In this document: positions 1 to 9,094 of the stretch, piece by piece
Position numbering within the stretch: the first letter of the stretch is position 1
Layout of the letters: every line of letters starts with the position of its first letter
Assembly: GCF_022870885.1 (NCBI RefSeq)
Contig: NZ_CP091509.1
Location: 2,170,001 to 2,234,000, forward strand
Direction of reading: 5' to 3'
Origin: Neisseria dumasiana
GTDB lineage: Bacteria; Pseudomonadota; Gammaproteobacteria; Burkholderiales; Neisseriaceae
Length of the DNA stretch: 64,000 bases
Position numbers and translations under genes: made by a program
The notes under the pieces: generated by a model
Told to the model about the DNA's origin: nothing
The model's database searches: none
What the model saw: the letters and a program-made list of their open reading frames with translations, nothing else

Positions 1-1034
1 GCAAAGGCGGCAGCGTATTTGCCGTGGCCGACGAAAACGTCAACACCCTTGTCGAATACCGTTTCGTCAAACGCTACCAAGCCAAAAACGGCGAAAAAGG
101 CCACGGTTCCGACCGCTACGGCAAAGGCGCGGACGATATCGAACTGCACATGCCCGTCGGCACGCTGATCCGCGACATCGACACCGACGAAATCATCGCC
201 GACCTCACCCACCACGGTCAAAAAGTATGCCTCGCCCGCGGCGGCAAAGGCGGATTGGGCAACATCCATTTCAAATCATCGGTCAACCGCGCCCCCAAAC
301 AAGCCACCCCGGGCGAAGAAGGCGAAGCCCGCAGCCTGCAACTCGAGCTGAAAGTATTGGCCGACGTGGGCTTGCTCGGCATGCCGAACGCCGGCAAATC
401 CACCCTGATTTCCGCCGTTTCCGCCGCCCGCCCCAAAATCGCCAACTACCCGTTTACCACCCTGCACCCGAACTTGGGCGTGGTGCGCATGGACGAAAAC
501 AACAGCTTCGTCATGGCCGACATTCCCGGCCTGATCGAAGGTGCCGCCGAAGGTGCGGGCTTGGGACACCGCTTCCTGAAACACCTTTCCCGCACCGGCC
601 TGCTGCTGCATGTGGTGGACCTGGCACCGTTCGACGAAAGCGTCAACCCCGCCGAAGAAGCCTTGGCGATTGTGGAAGAACTGCGTAAATACGACGAAGA
701 ACTCTACGACAAACCGCGCTGGCTGGTGCTGAACAAACTCGATATGTTGAGCGAAGAAGAAGCCGAAGAGCGCGCCGCCGAATTTTTAAAACAAATCGGC
801 TGGAACCACCCCGCCCCCGACGACCGCTTTGGCTTCGACATGACCACCCCGCGTCTGTTTAAAATCAGCGCATTGTCCCGCCAAGGCACGCAGGATTTGG
901 TTTACCAGATCAACACCTACCTGAACGAGAAAAAACGCTTGGCAGCCGAAGCCGAAGAAGCGGCGAAACAAAACCAAGCGGTTGAAACTGCGGCAGAACA
1001 ACAAACCGATACTTCGGTATTTAAAGCCGAATAA
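1..1034 (+). CDS. obgE: GTPase Obg (ObgE/CgtA), 5' end cut by window
   Basis: Essential ribosome-associated GTPase acting in late 50S assembly and stress control. The reading frame is open from base 3, so the true start lies before the window; the missing part is the beginning of the glycine-rich Obg fold. Visible are the rest of that fold (RGGKGGLGN), then the G domain with the P-loop [10 protein letters not shown], the G3 motif DIPGLIEGA and the G4 motif LNKLD, followed by an acidic, Ala/Glu-rich C-terminal tail of the Neisseria type. A DUS-pair terminator follows at once, so this is the last gene of its transcript. Identification is secure; only the N-terminus is missing. Confidence 0.97.
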   Translation, partial: KGGSVFAVADENVNTLVEYRFVKRYQAKNGEKGHGSDRYGKGADDIELHMPVGTLIRDIDTDEIIADLTHHGQKVCLARGGKGGLGNIHFKSSVNRAPKQATPGEEGEARSLQLELKVLADVGLLGMPNAGKSTLISAVSAARPKIANYPFTTLHPNLGVVRMDENNSFVMADIPGLIEGAAEGAGLGHRFLKHLSRTGLLLHVVDLAPFDESVNPAEEALAIVEELRKYDEELYDKPRWLVLNKLDMLSEEEAEERAAEFLKQIGWNHPAPDDRFGFDMTTPRLFKISALSRQGTQDLVYQINTYLNEKKRLAAEAEEAAKQNQAVETAAEQQTDTSVFKAE

Positions 1035-1038
1035 ATTA

Positions 1039-1076
1039 AAACGAGGCCGTCTGAAATGTTCAGACGGCCTCGTTTT
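1039..1076 (+). terminator. DUS inverted-repeat terminator after obgE
   Basis: Two oppositely oriented uptake sequences (AGGCCGTCTGAA / TTCAGACGGCCT) extended by matching flanks (AACG/CGTT) form a long hairpin with a 4-base loop, followed by TTTT. It lies directly after the obgE stop codon and before the convergent terC-like gene, so it can stop transcription from both sides. Confidence 0.85.
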
Positions 1077-1165
1077 ATCTTCTTCATCAACCTAAAGATA
1101 TATACAGCTTACTTCATAACACAATCGCAGCGGCGGATTGCACCGGCAAGTTGAAACCCTGCCAA

Positions 1166-2725
1166 TCAAACCTCTTCCGGCAACCGGGTAATCTTCACAC
1201 GCTCGATGCGTTGCCCTTCTTTTTCCGTTACTTCAAAACGCCAGCCGTGGAAGTCGGCATAATCGCCGACGTCGGGAATGCTTTGCAACTCTTCCATGAT
1301 TAAGCCGGCAACGGTGTGGAAGTCGGCATCTTCTTCTTGCGGTGGTAGGCCGAGCTGTGGGGCAAGCTCCACATATTCGAGCGAGCCGTCAACCGTAAGG
1401 CTTTTATCGGTATTTTCCTGCAAGGCCGGTTCTTCTTCGCGTTGGAATTCTTCGGGAAACTCGCCGGCGATGGTTTCGAGCAGGTCTTTCATGGTAACCA
1501 TGCCCAATACGGCGCCGAACTCGTCCACCACCAAGGCGTAATCGGCACTTTTCTTGCGGAACAGCTCGATAGCGGTGAGCGCGGATGTGCTGTCGGGCAG
1601 AATCAGCGGCTGTTTTAAGGCCGTCTGAATATTCATTTCACCCTCGTCGAGCAGCTGGGCGAGCAGGTCTTTTTTATTGATATAACCCAACGGCTCGTCC
1701 ACGCCCGCTTTGCCGACCACCAGCAAACGGCTGTACGGGGTGCTTTGCAGCTGGGCGTGCTGCTCTTCTTTACTTTGCGAAATATCCAAGCGTTCGATGT
1801 CGCGGCGGGGAATCATCACGCCGAGAATGGGGCGTTCCGCCAGCGTGAGCACGCTGCGTATCATCGACTTTTCGTTCTCTTCAAAATGCGAATCGTCTTC
1901 GCCTTTGTTGCGCGACTGAGCCAACACGGTTTCACGGATACCCATCATGCCCAACACATTATCGGCCGTGCGTTTGCGCCACGAGCTGCTGATGTAGTCG
2001 TTTTTGCGGGCGTTGCGCTGCGATATCTGATTGAACACTTCGATCAGAATCGAGAAGCCGATGGCTGCATAGAGATAGCCTTTGGGGATTTGGAAGTGGA
2101 AGGCTTCGGCAATCAGGCTGAAACCGATCATCAGCAGGAAGCCCAAACACAGCATCACCACGGTCGGATGTTTGGCCACAAACTCGGTAAGCGGCTTACT
2201 GGCCATAATCATGATGGTCATCGCCACCACAACCGCCGCCATGGCCACAACGATATGGTCGACCATCGCCACGGCGGTAATCACGGCGTCAATCGAAAAC
2301 ACGGCATCCAGCACCAAAATCTGCATCACCACACCCCAAAACGGCGAGTGTTTTTTATGGGTGTCGGCAATGGCAAACTGATTGTGGCCTTCAATGCGTT
2401 CGTGCAATTCGGTGGTGGCTTTATACAGCAGGAACAAACCGCCGACGAGCATAATGATGTCTTTGCCCGACACGCTCATGCCGCTGATATGGAACAGCGG
2501 TTTCGTCAGCGTGATGATGTGCGCCATAAAGCCCAACATCACCAAACGCATCAATACGGCCAGCACCAAGCCGGTAATCCGTGCCTTATCGCGCAGGGCA
2601 GGTTTGACCTTATTGGCCAAAATAGCCACAAAAACCAGATTGTCGATGCCGAGCACGACTTCGAGAATCAGAAGCGTTGCAAAGCCCAACCACGTTTGCG
2701 GTTCGGCTAACCAACTGAAATCCAT
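1166..2725 (-). CDS. TerC family integral membrane protein with CBS and CorC_HlyC domains (YoaE/YegH type)
   Basis: A 519-residue inner-membrane protein. Residues about 1-240 form a TerC domain of about seven helices, with acidic membrane motifs EVVLGIDNLVF near residue 22 and DAVFSIDAVI near 140 that in this superfamily are thought to bind metal. Residues about 290-425 are a pair of CBS domains, and about 440-515 a CorC/HlyC-type C-terminal domain. Relatives are linked to metal-ion export or metal loading of exported proteins; the substrate here is unknown. It is transcribed alone, and its leader carries two notable inverted repeats described separately. The family call is firm, the function only inferred. 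Confidence 0.9.
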   Translation of the reverse strand: MDFSWLAEPQTWLGFATLLILEVVLGIDNLVFVAILANKVKPALRDKARITGLVLAVLMRLVMLGFMAHIITLTKPLFHISGMSVSGKDIIMLVGGLFLLYKATTELHERIEGHNQFAIADTHKKHSPFWGVVMQILVLDAVFSIDAVITAVAMVDHIVVAMAAVVVAMTIMIMASKPLTEFVAKHPTVVMLCLGFLLMIGFSLIAEAFHFQIPKGYLYAAIGFSILIEVFNQISQRNARKNDYISSSWRKRTADNVLGMMGIRETVLAQSRNKGEDDSHFEENEKSMIRSVLTLAERPILGVMIPRRDIERLDISQSKEEQHAQLQSTPYSRLLVVGKAGVDEPLGYINKKDLLAQLLDEGEMNIQTALKQPLILPDSTSALTAIELFRKKSADYALVVDEFGAVLGMVTMKDLLETIAGEFPEEFQREEEPALQENTDKSLTVDGSLEYVELAPQLGLPPQEEDADFHTVAGLIMEELQSIPDVGDYADFHGWRFEVTEKEGQRIERVKITRLPEEV

Positions 2726-2755
2726 AATGTGTTTTTCCTCGTTTCAAACATACAA

Positions 2756-2860
2756 ACAGGCAGCCCTGACCAAATCAGGCTGCCTGAATAATGTGCATAC
2801 ACGAAGGGCGTGGGGTCGTACTGCTCTGCTCCGCGTCTTTCATAATCAAGTGTATGCCTC
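2756..2860 (-). promoter_or_regulatory. Structured leader of the terC-like gene with two inverted repeats
   Basis: On the minus strand, upstream of the start at 2725, an outer 8-base inverted repeat GCATACAC/GTGTATGC (2793-2800 and 2850-2857) encloses about 49 bases. It is followed by a strong hairpin at 2758-2788 with arms CAGGCAGCC and GGCTGCCTG and one bulge, next to a T-rich stretch. The order aptamer-like fold, hairpin, start codon looks like an attenuator. I could not match it to the yybP-ykoY manganese riboswitch often found before TerC genes. The right arm contains AGGCTGCCTGAA, the uptake-sequence dialect I associate with Simonsiella. Confidence 0.4.
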
Positions 2861-2905
2861 AAGTTAAATGGAATCAGCAGTTTATCATTTTCATGCAGAT
2901 AAGGC

Positions 2906-2942
2906 AAAGCAGGCCGTCTGAAAGGTTCAGACGGCCTGCTTT
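2906..2942 (-). terminator. DUS inverted-repeat terminator after queA
   Basis: Perfect hairpin made of two opposed AGGCCGTCTGAA copies, extended by AAAGC/GCTTT, about 35 bases beyond the queA stop codon on the minus strand. The terminal T-run supports intrinsic termination. Confidence 0.8.
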
Positions 2943-2974
2943 GGATAGGGAAACCGGCGGCGTTGCGCCACCAT

Positions 2975-4027
2975 TCAATCTTGAGCTTCACGCTGCGATG
3001 AATCTGCACGCCCGAGTATCATCGCATCGCCGTAGCTGAAAAAGCGGTATTGTTGCCCGACGGCATGACGGTAAATACTGCGGATATGTTCTGTGCCGGA
3101 AAATGCGCTGACCAACATCAGCAAAGTCGATTTGGGCAGATGGAAATTGGTAATCAAACGGTCGACCACACGGAACCGGTAGCCCGGCGTGATAAAAATA
3201 TCGGTATCGCCCGTGCCGGCTTTCAGACGGCCTGTTTCCCGCGCCGCCGATTCGAGCGCGCGCATGGAAGTGGTTCCCACCGCCCATATTTTGCTGCCGC
3301 GCTGCCGTGCCGCTCCAATCGCCGCCACGGTTTCAGACGGCACGTCAAACCATTCGCTGTGCATGGTGTGCTCGGCAATGTTTTCCACCCGCACGGGCTG
3401 GAACGTACCCGCGCCCACATGCAGCGTCACTTCCGCAGTATGCACGCCTTTGGTGCGGATGGCTTCAAGCAGGCCGTCGGTGAAATGCAAACCGGCCGTC
3501 GGCGCGGCTACCGCTCCCTGATGTTTGGCGTAAACCGTTTGATAGCGGGCATCGTCGTCATCATCGGCAGCCCGTTCGATGTAAGGCGGCAACGGCAGCT
3601 TGCCCACATGTTCTAAAATGTCGTACACGTTGCGGCTGTCTTCAAAACGCAAGCGGAACAATTCCCCCGCCCGCTCTTCCATCACGGCGCGGATGCCGCC
3701 TTCAAAAACCAACTCCGTGCCGGGTTTCGGCGATTTGGACGACCGCACATGTGCCAAAGCAGTGTGTTCATCTAAAACGCGCTCGATCAAGGCTTCGATT
3801 TTTCCGCCGCTGGCTTTGGTGCCGAACAGACGCGCTTTCATCACTTTGGTATTGTTAAACACCAGCACATCGCCCGCTTCGAGATAATCGGGCAAAGCGG
3901 AAAAAACCGCGTCGGCCACGGGCCGGTCGGGCAGCGCAACCAAAAGGCGGCTGCCGCCACGCTCAACCGGCGGATGCTGGGCGATAAGTGCTTCCGGCAG
4001 CTCGAAATCAAAATCGGAAATATGCAT
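2975..4027 (-). CDS. queA: S-adenosylmethionine:tRNA ribosyltransferase-isomerase
   Basis: Transfers and rearranges the ribosyl part of SAM onto preQ1-modified tRNA to make epoxyqueuosine, the penultimate step of queuosine synthesis. The 350-residue length and motifs are typical: N-terminal [15 protein letters not shown], then [18 protein letters not shown], and the signatures [19 protein letters not shown] and [17 protein letters not shown]. The ATG at 4027 gives the standard N-terminus. It is transcribed alone, but queF and a queuosine-precursor transporter lie about 10 kb away, so several steps of one pathway sit in this window without sharing an operon. Confidence 0.97.
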   Translation of the reverse strand: MHISDFDFELPEALIAQHPPVERGGSRLLVALPDRPVADAVFSALPDYLEAGDVLVFNNTKVMKARLFGTKASGGKIEALIERVLDEHTALAHVRSSKSPKPGTELVFEGGIRAVMEERAGELFRLRFEDSRNVYDILEHVGKLPLPPYIERAADDDDDARYQTVYAKHQGAVAAPTAGLHFTDGLLEAIRTKGVHTAEVTLHVGAGTFQPVRVENIAEHTMHSEWFDVPSETVAAIGAARQRGSKIWAVGTTSMRALESAARETGRLKAGTGDTDIFITPGYRFRVVDRLITNFHLPKSTLLMLVSAFSGTEHIRSIYRHAVGQQYRFFSYGDAMILGRADSSQREAQD

Positions 4028-4208
4028 AAAGTTCGATCAATCGCTTAAAAATAAGGGCGCTATTATATAGCGAAGCAAGCGGATAAGCCTACGCACTTCC
4101 CTTAGAAAGCCGTCGGATTCAGACGGCATCGCGTCTGCCACACTCTTGCATAACATGTTTTTCTTATGGGTTGAAATAAAGATCAAACCGTCGGCTGATC
4201 ATGCAAAC

Positions 4209-4240
4209 AGGCCGTCTGAAAATTATTTTTCAGACGGCCT
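4209..4240 (-). terminator. DUS inverted-repeat terminator after fhs
   Basis: Opposed uptake sequences with A/T extensions (arms AGGCCGTCTGAAAA and TTTTCAGACGGCCT, 4-base loop) just beyond the fhs stop codon. Confidence 0.8.
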
Positions 4241-4259
4241 TAGATACCAAAACTCAATA

Positions 4260-5936
4260 TCAGAACAACCCGTGAATCACGCCGTTTTCATCCACATCAA
4301 TCTTCTCGGCGGCGGGCACTTTCGGCAGGCCGGGCATTTTCATCATGTTGCCGCACAGGGCAACGATAAAGCCTGCGCCGGCCGACACGGTGATGCCGCG
4401 CACGGTGATGCGGAAGCCTTCGGGTTTACCCAAAAGTTTGGCGTTGTCGCTTAAAGAATATTGGGTTTTCGCCATACACACGGGCAGTTTGTCCAAGCCC
4501 AATTTTTCCAACGAGGCGATTTCGGCAAGGGCTTCGCTGCTGAAATCGACATCGGCCGCACCGTAAATTTTTTGGGCGATGGTGCGGATTTTGTCTTGCA
4601 CGCCCAAATCGGTGTCGTAGGCAAACCTGAAATTATTAGGCTGGGTTTCGATGGCATTCACCACCTTTTGAGCCAAGTCGGCACCGCCGGCGCCGCCTTT
4701 GCCCCACACTTCGGTTAACGATACTTCAACGCCTTCTTTGGCACAGGCCGTCTGAATCATATCGAGTTCGGCATCGGTATCGGAAACAAAGCGGTTCAGC
4801 GCAACCACCACCGGCAAACCGAACACGTTTTTCAGGTTGCTGATGTGTTTGAGCAGGTTCGGCAGGCCTTTCTCGAGCGCGTTCAGGTTTTCTTCGCCTA
4901 AATTGGCACGTTCCACGCCGCCGTTATATTTAAGCGCACGCACGGTGGCCACCACTACTGCCGCATCGGGTTTGATTCCGGCCAGGCGGCATTTGATGTC
5001 GCAGAATTTTTCCGCGCCCAAATCCGCACCGAAACCGGCTTCGGTAACGGCGTAATCGCCCAGATGACGCGCCAAACGGGTGGCAATCACGGAGTTGCAG
5101 CCGTGGGCGATGTTGGCAAACGGGCCGCCGTGTACGAAAGCCGGTGTGCCGTCGATGGTTTGCACCAGATTGGGCTTAACCGCATCTTTCAACAAGGCCG
5201 CCATTGCACCGTTGGCTTTCAAATCCCGTGCGTAAACGGGGCTGCCGTCTTTGGTGTAAGCCACGAGAATATTGCCCAAGCGTTCTTTCAAGTCGGCCAA
5301 ATCTTTGGCCAAGCAGAACACAGCCATCACTTCGGAGGCAACGGTGATGTCAAAACCGTCGGGGCGCATCACGCCGTCGGTAGGCTTGCCCATGCCGTCG
5401 ATGATGTTGCGCAACTGGCGGTCGTTCATATCGACCACGCGCCGCCACAGCACGCGTTTGGGGTCGATATTGAGTTCGTTGCCTTGATAAATGTGGTTAT
5501 CGAGCATGGCGGCCAGCAGGTTGTTGGCCGCACCGATGGCATGGAAATCGCCGGTAAAGTGCAGGTTAATGTCTTCCATCGGCAACACTTGCGCATATCC
5601 GCCGCCTGCCGCACCGCCTTTCACACCGAACACAGGGCCGAGCGAAGGTTCGCGCAGGGCAATAACGGCCTGCTTGCCGATGTAGTTTAAAGCATCGGCC
5701 AAACCGATGGTTACGGTGGTTTTGCCTTCGCCCGCGGGTGTGGGGTTGATGGCCGTTACCAAAATCAGACGGCCTTGTTTTTTCGGCAAGGCAAATACGT
5801 CGGCCGGATTGATTTTGGCTTTGTATTTGCCGTAAGGGTCGTATTGGTCGGCATTCAGGCCGAGTTTGGCGGCAATCTCGCCTATCGGTCGTATTGCGGC
5901 AGCTTGGGCGATTTCGGCATCGGTTTTATAGCTCAT
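4260..5936 (-). CDS. fhs: Formate--tetrahydrofolate ligase
   Basis: ATP-dependent synthesis of 10-formyl-tetrahydrofolate from formate, feeding one-carbon units into purine and formyl-Met synthesis. The 558 residues match the family length of about 556. The nucleotide-binding P-loop [11 protein letters not shown] lies near residue 65, followed by family signatures such as [11 protein letters not shown] and [13 protein letters not shown]. It has its own DUS terminator. The upstream region holds a pair of terminal repeats resembling Correia-element ends, so the promoter may lie in or next to that unit. Confidence 0.97.
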   Translation of the reverse strand: MSYKTDAEIAQAAAIRPIGEIAAKLGLNADQYDPYGKYKAKINPADVFALPKKQGRLILVTAINPTPAGEGKTTVTIGLADALNYIGKQAVIALREPSLGPVFGVKGGAAGGGYAQVLPMEDINLHFTGDFHAIGAANNLLAAMLDNHIYQGNELNIDPKRVLWRRVVDMNDRQLRNIIDGMGKPTDGVMRPDGFDITVASEVMAVFCLAKDLADLKERLGNILVAYTKDGSPVYARDLKANGAMAALLKDAVKPNLVQTIDGTPAFVHGGPFANIAHGCNSVIATRLARHLGDYAVTEAGFGADLGAEKFCDIKCRLAGIKPDAAVVVATVRALKYNGGVERANLGEENLNALEKGLPNLLKHISNLKNVFGLPVVVALNRFVSDTDAELDMIQTACAKEGVEVSLTEVWGKGGAGGADLAQKVVNAIETQPNNFRFAYDTDLGVQDKIRTIAQKIYGAADVDFSSEALAEIASLEKLGLDKLPVCMAKTQYSLSDNAKLLGKPEGFRITVRGITVSAGAGFIVALCGNMMKMPGLPKVPAAEKIDVDENGVIHGLF

Positions 5937-5971
5937 AACGGATTCCTGTAACGGGTTGGTAACGGCGCCAT

Positions 5972-6155
5972 TATATAGTTAATCAACTTAAGTTTAATAA
6001 CAAAACCGTTACACTCGGGCTTGCTCAAGTATCGCGAAACGGTTTCTAATCAAGTGGTTTGATATACAAATAAAATTTTTCTCTGCAATCATGTAAACAC
6101 GGGCTGATATATCATTCCCCTACGATTTTGTTACCAAACTCAAGTTGATTGACCA
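5972..6155. repeat. 184-bp unit bounded by Correia-like terminal inverted repeats, unrelated interior
   Basis: The left end TATAGTTAATCAACTTAAG and the right end (read on the minus strand) TATGGTCAATCAACTTGAG agree at 16 of 19 bases. They resemble the ends of the Correia-like repeats found elsewhere in the window. The AT-rich interior does not contain the usual core (no GGCAAGCCGC, no AATCGTTCTC block). It could be a different miniature element mobilised by the same transposase, or two unrelated solo ends. It lies directly upstream of fhs. Confidence 0.45.
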
Positions 6156-6198
6156 TAACGGAACAAGCAAGGGCTTTATCAGCATTTCAGACGGCCAA

Positions 6199-6231
6199 AA
6201 GAAAGCTGCCCGTTATGGTTTAACGGGCAGC
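6199..6231 (-). terminator. Intrinsic terminator after the HTH gene
   Basis: Perfect 10-bp stem GCTGCCCGTT/AACGGGCAGC with a 7-base loop, followed on the minus strand by a T-rich run. It lies 15 bases beyond the stop codon of the small HTH regulator and is not built from uptake sequences. Confidence 0.8.
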
Positions 6232-6245
6232 CGTTCGGTCTCGAC

Positions 6246-6542
6246 TCATTTGTTTTTCGCTTCGGCTTTGGCTTCTTTTTTCAAAGAGGCATACAAATCC
6301 GGCTGGCGGCTTTTCAGCAGTGAGGCAATGGCGAGATCGTCACGGTTTACTTTTGCCAAATCGATTTTTTCGATATGCACCAAACGCAGCAGTTCGCGTA
6401 CAGGCTTAGGCATGTTGCGACCTGATTCGTAGCGTGAACCACCTGATTGGGTTACACCGATACGGCTCCAAAAATCCATTTGGTTTAAACCGAGTTTTTT
6501 GCGGATATCGCGGATATTTTCGATTTTCTCGAACGACTTCAT
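6246..6542 (-). CDS. Small helix-turn-helix transcriptional regulator
   Basis: A 98-residue protein. Residues about 8-62 form a Cro/C1-type helix-turn-helix: IRDIRKKLGLNQMDFWSRIG is helices 1-2, then VTQSGGSRYESGR is the turn and recognition helix. The C-terminal part is charged and ends in a Lys/Ala/Glu-rich tail. It has its own intrinsic terminator and about 260 bp of AT-rich DNA before it, so it is probably monocistronic. There is no toxin-like partner, which argues against a toxin-antitoxin pair. The targets are unknown. Confidence 0.8.
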   Translation of the reverse strand: MKSFEKIENIRDIRKKLGLNQMDFWSRIGVTQSGGSRYESGRNMPKPVRELLRLVHIEKIDLAKVNRDDLAIASLLKSRQPDLYASLKKEAKAEAKNK

Positions 6543-6801
6543 GAAATTCCCTTCTTAATTTAAAGCTCAATCTGGCAACTCACTTATCCCGTCATAATAC
6601 CCAGCGTGAGAATATTATATTCAGATAAGTATAAACGCTTAGACAGCGATTTCAGGATAAGTTTAATTTAATTTTTCATCAAGCGGTCAAAAAAAACGAT
6701 AAACGTTATACCCAACTTTCTAAATACTTTAAAAACAACAAGTTATTTTTTAAAGTAATCATTCTAAATTAAAATAATTTACAAAAAAAAACGTAACGAA
6801 A

Positions 6802-7578
6802 TCAAGGTTTACCTGTTTGGGGGCTGATAGTGAGGATTTCGTAGCCGGTTTCGGTTACCAAAACCTCATGTTCCCATTGCGCGGAGAGCGAACGGTCTTT
6901 GGTTACCACCGTCCATCCGTCGGCCAAAATACGCAAATGGCGTTTACCCTGATTAATCATCGGTTCAATGGTAAAAATCATACCCGGCTTCAGCACCGGC
7001 CCTTGGCCTTTTTTACCGTAGTGAAGCACTTGCGGCTCTTCGTGAAAGCCCCGTCCGATGCCGTGACCGCAAAATTCCTGCACAACCGAATAACCTGCAT
7101 TTTCCGCCACTTGCTGGCACGCATAGCCGATATCGCCCAAAGTGGCTCCGGGCTTCACGGCTTCGATACCGGCCATCATGCTGGCATGGGTTACATCAAT
7201 CAAACGCTGCGCCTGCGGGCTGATTTGCCCAACCGCAAACATACGGCTGGAATCACCGTGGAAGCCGTCTTTTTTGATGGTAACGTCGATATTGACAATA
7301 TCGCCGTTTTTCAAAGGCTTATCATCAGGAATGCCGTGGCAGATAACGTGATTGACGGATGTGCAGCACGATTTCGGATAAGGTGGGTTGCCGTAGTTCA
7401 GCGGCGCGGGATAACCGCCTTGCACATTGATATGGTAGTCGTGAATCAGTTTGTCGAGCTCGGCGGTGGTAACGCCGGGTTTGACAAATTGGCCGATATA
7501 ATCCAATGCTTCGGCGGCCAAGCGGCCAAGCTCGCGCATTTTTTCGATTTCTTCGGCTGTTTTGATGATAATCGCCAT
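6802..7578 (-). CDS. map: Type I methionine aminopeptidase
   Basis: Removes the initiator methionine from nascent proteins. The 258-residue protein begins MAIIIKTAEEIEKM. I chose the ATG at 7578 because AAGGAAA is correctly placed before it; an in-frame TTG at 7605 lies in a DUS hairpin. Metal ligands are recognisable: Asp in VNIDVT, Asp in FHGDSSRMF, His in CGHGIGRGFHEEP, Glu in FTIEPM and Glu in WEHEVLV. It stands at the head of a conserved neisserial gene order (map, membrane protein, dolP, gmhA, yraN) but is separated from its neighbour by a terminator hairpin. Confidence 0.96.
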   Translation of the reverse strand: MAIIIKTAEEIEKMRELGRLAAEALDYIGQFVKPGVTTAELDKLIHDYHINVQGGYPAPLNYGNPPYPKSCCTSVNHVICHGIPDDKPLKNGDIVNIDVTIKKDGFHGDSSRMFAVGQISPQAQRLIDVTHASMMAGIEAVKPGATLGDIGYACQQVAENAGYSVVQEFCGHGIGRGFHEEPQVLHYGKKGQGPVLKPGMIFTIEPMINQGKRHLRILADGWTVVTKDRSLSAQWEHEVLVTETGYEILTISPQTGKP

Positions 7579-7605
7579 CGGCTTTCCTTTTTCTGTGTTT
7601 TTCAA

Positions 7606-7646
7606 TTCAGACGGCCTTTCGGAAAACGCTCGAAAGGCCGTCTGAA
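7606..7646. terminator. Extended DUS hairpin between the 7677 gene and map
   Basis: Arms TTCAGACGGCCTTTCG and CGAAAGGCCGTCTGAA form a 16-bp perfect stem around a 9-base loop, followed by A/T runs. It lies downstream of the low-complexity membrane protein gene and just upstream of map. Confidence 0.8.
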
Positions 7647-7676
7647 AAATATCATGAGTTATTTTACACGGTTTGC

Positions 7677-8294
7677 TTAAAACAAATTGTCGGTAACAAC
7701 GGCTTTGGGTGGCTCACGAGGCGGCTCTTTCGCTACTGCGGGCTGTTCCGCAACGGGCTGTTTGGGCGGCGCAGCGGGTGCATCTTCTGCGCTCTTGGCA
7801 GCCGTTACGGAAGTATCGGGGGCTTTAACCGTTGGAAGCGGAGACGGCTCTGCTGCCTGAGCCGTAGCGGGGGGTTCGGCTTCAACCGCTTTTTTCTGCG
7901 GTGCTTTTTTACGCTGTGCGCGCTGCGTTGTGGTTTTTTGGGGTTTTTCTGCCGCTACCGGACTGCTTGCCGCCGCTGCTTCGACCGGTGCATCAGGGTC
8001 AGATGCTTGGGCAATTGCTTCAATATTCTGTTCTTGCTCCTGCATTTGAACAGGTTGAGCGGGCCGGGCGGAAACCGCCGGGGCAGAGGCACCGCGCGGT
8101 GCCCATACTTCCACAGCTCCGCCTGCTGCCGATGCTGCTGCGCGGTTATGTGTATCGGTATGTACGGAAGTTTGCATCAATCCGATCACGGCTCCGCAAA
8201 CCGCGCCCACCGCCACGGCAAACAGGCCGATGAGCAGATGCTTGGATTTCAAGCCGCCTTTTTTGCTGTGGGGGGTGGTTTTTTGCTTACTCAT
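7677..8294 (-). CDS. Single-pass membrane protein with Ala/Pro-rich low-complexity tail
   Basis: 205 residues of unknown function. A basic N-terminus (MSKQKTTPHSKKGGLKSK) is followed by one transmembrane helix at about 19-41 (LLIGLFAVAVGAVCGAVIGL). The rest is Ala/Pro/Glu/Lys-rich and likely disordered, with a basic patch QRAQRKKAPQKK, giving a cytoplasm-in, periplasm-out (TonB- or FtsN-like) topology but no recognisable folded domain. In Neisseria a hypothetical protein occupies the same place between map and the dolP-like gene, which supports it being real. Low-complexity composition makes homology calls unreliable. Confidence 0.75.
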   Translation of the reverse strand: MSKQKTTPHSKKGGLKSKHLLIGLFAVAVGAVCGAVIGLMQTSVHTDTHNRAAASAAGGAVEVWAPRGASAPAVSARPAQPVQMQEQEQNIEAIAQASDPDAPVEAAAASSPVAAEKPQKTTTQRAQRKKAPQKKAVEAEPPATAQAAEPSPLPTVKAPDTSVTAAKSAEDAPAAPPKQPVAEQPAVAKEPPREPPKAVVTDNLF

Positions 8295-8318
8295 TGGATT
8301 CTCTTGGGTACTTCATAA

Positions 8319-8388
8319 ACAGGCCGTCTGAACCGTTCAGACGGCCTCAAAATAAGATTAAGTGCCGTAAAAAAGGCTTTTACGGCAC
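8319..8388 (-). terminator. Tandem terminator hairpins after dolP
   Basis: Two stems lie beyond the dolP stop codon: an 11-bp perfect inverted repeat GTGCCGTAAAA/TTTTACGGCAC at 8362-8388, then a DUS pair at about 8319-8348. The double arrangement separates dolP from the next gene. Confidence 0.75.
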
Positions 8389-8397
8389 GCTAGCTTA

Positions 8398-9003
8398 TCA
8401 TTTATTGTAAGTTTGATAAAGAGTTACCACTTTTCTTACGCCTACTGTGGTGCTTACCCGCTGGGTAACGGCTTCCTGTTCGGCAGGTGTGAGAATGCCC
8501 ATCACATAGGTTACACCGTCGTAAGTAACGATTTTCACCCGACTGGGAATCACACCTTGAATGCCAAGCAGTGTGGCACGCACTTTTGATGTGCTCCATG
8601 TATCGTCTGAAATCGCACCCAAGGTTCTGGGCTGAGAGGATACGCTGATGTGGTTATACACTTGCTGTGCAGAAGGTTCGGCACGCGCAACCTGTTCCAC
8701 AAACCCTTTTTCCTCTTCGGTGGCAACATGGCCTAAGAGCAAAATGTGCCGGTTGTAGCTGACTACCGAGAGCTTGGGATGGAAGCCGGGCGTTTTGTTG
8801 CTGTCGCGCAGATACGTCATTGCGGTGTTTTTAATGCGCACTTCCATCACATTATCGTCGGTTTGCGTGCCGACGGTACGGCGGTCGACTGCTGCTGCGC
8901 CGCCTACGGCCGCACCGCCCAATACGGCACCGACACAACCGCTCAACAGGGTTGCGGCAACCGAAAAGGTAATCAGGGTTTTTGCGTATCTTTTGATACT
9001 CAT
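8398..9003 (-). CDS. dolP: Double-BON-domain outer-membrane lipoprotein (DolP/YraP; GNA2091 family)
   Basis: A 201-residue lipoprotein. The signal peptide ends in LLSGC (Cys22), and a glycine-rich stretch GAVLGGAAVGGAAAVDRR follows. Two BON domains occupy roughly 45-115 and 120-195. E. coli DolP helps keep the outer membrane intact and localises to division sites; the meningococcal orthologue GNA2091 is a component of the 4CMenB vaccine. The gene follows gmhA/diaA and yraN on the same strand, the same order as in E. coli (rsmI, yraN, diaA, dolP). Assignment rests on both domain content and synteny. Confidence 0.92.
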   Translation of the reverse strand: MSIKRYAKTLITFSVAATLLSGCVGAVLGGAAVGGAAAVDRRTVGTQTDDNVMEVRIKNTAMTYLRDSNKTPGFHPKLSVVSYNRHILLLGHVATEEEKGFVEQVARAEPSAQQVYNHISVSSQPRTLGAISDDTWSTSKVRATLLGIQGVIPSRVKIVTYDGVTYVMGILTPAEQEAVTQRVSTTVGVRKVVTLYQTYNK

Positions 9004-9094
9004 CGGTAAGCATCCTTTCTTTATGGATTTCAGACGGCCTGCCGATCACCAACATAACTGTCGTCTGAAAATTTGAACATCAGGCATTTAAGGC

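Noticed and set aside
1745-2710. 321-codon plus-strand frame opposite the TerC-like gene
   Set aside because: His/Gln-rich translation typical of antisense of a GC-rich membrane gene; no start context or domain.
2756-2860. yybP-ykoY manganese riboswitch before the TerC-like gene
   Set aside because: The conserved sequences of that class (such as GGGGAGUAG) are not visible; kept only as an unassigned leader.
6246-6542. Antitoxin of a toxin-antitoxin pair
   Set aside because: No small toxin-like gene on either side; the gene has its own terminator.
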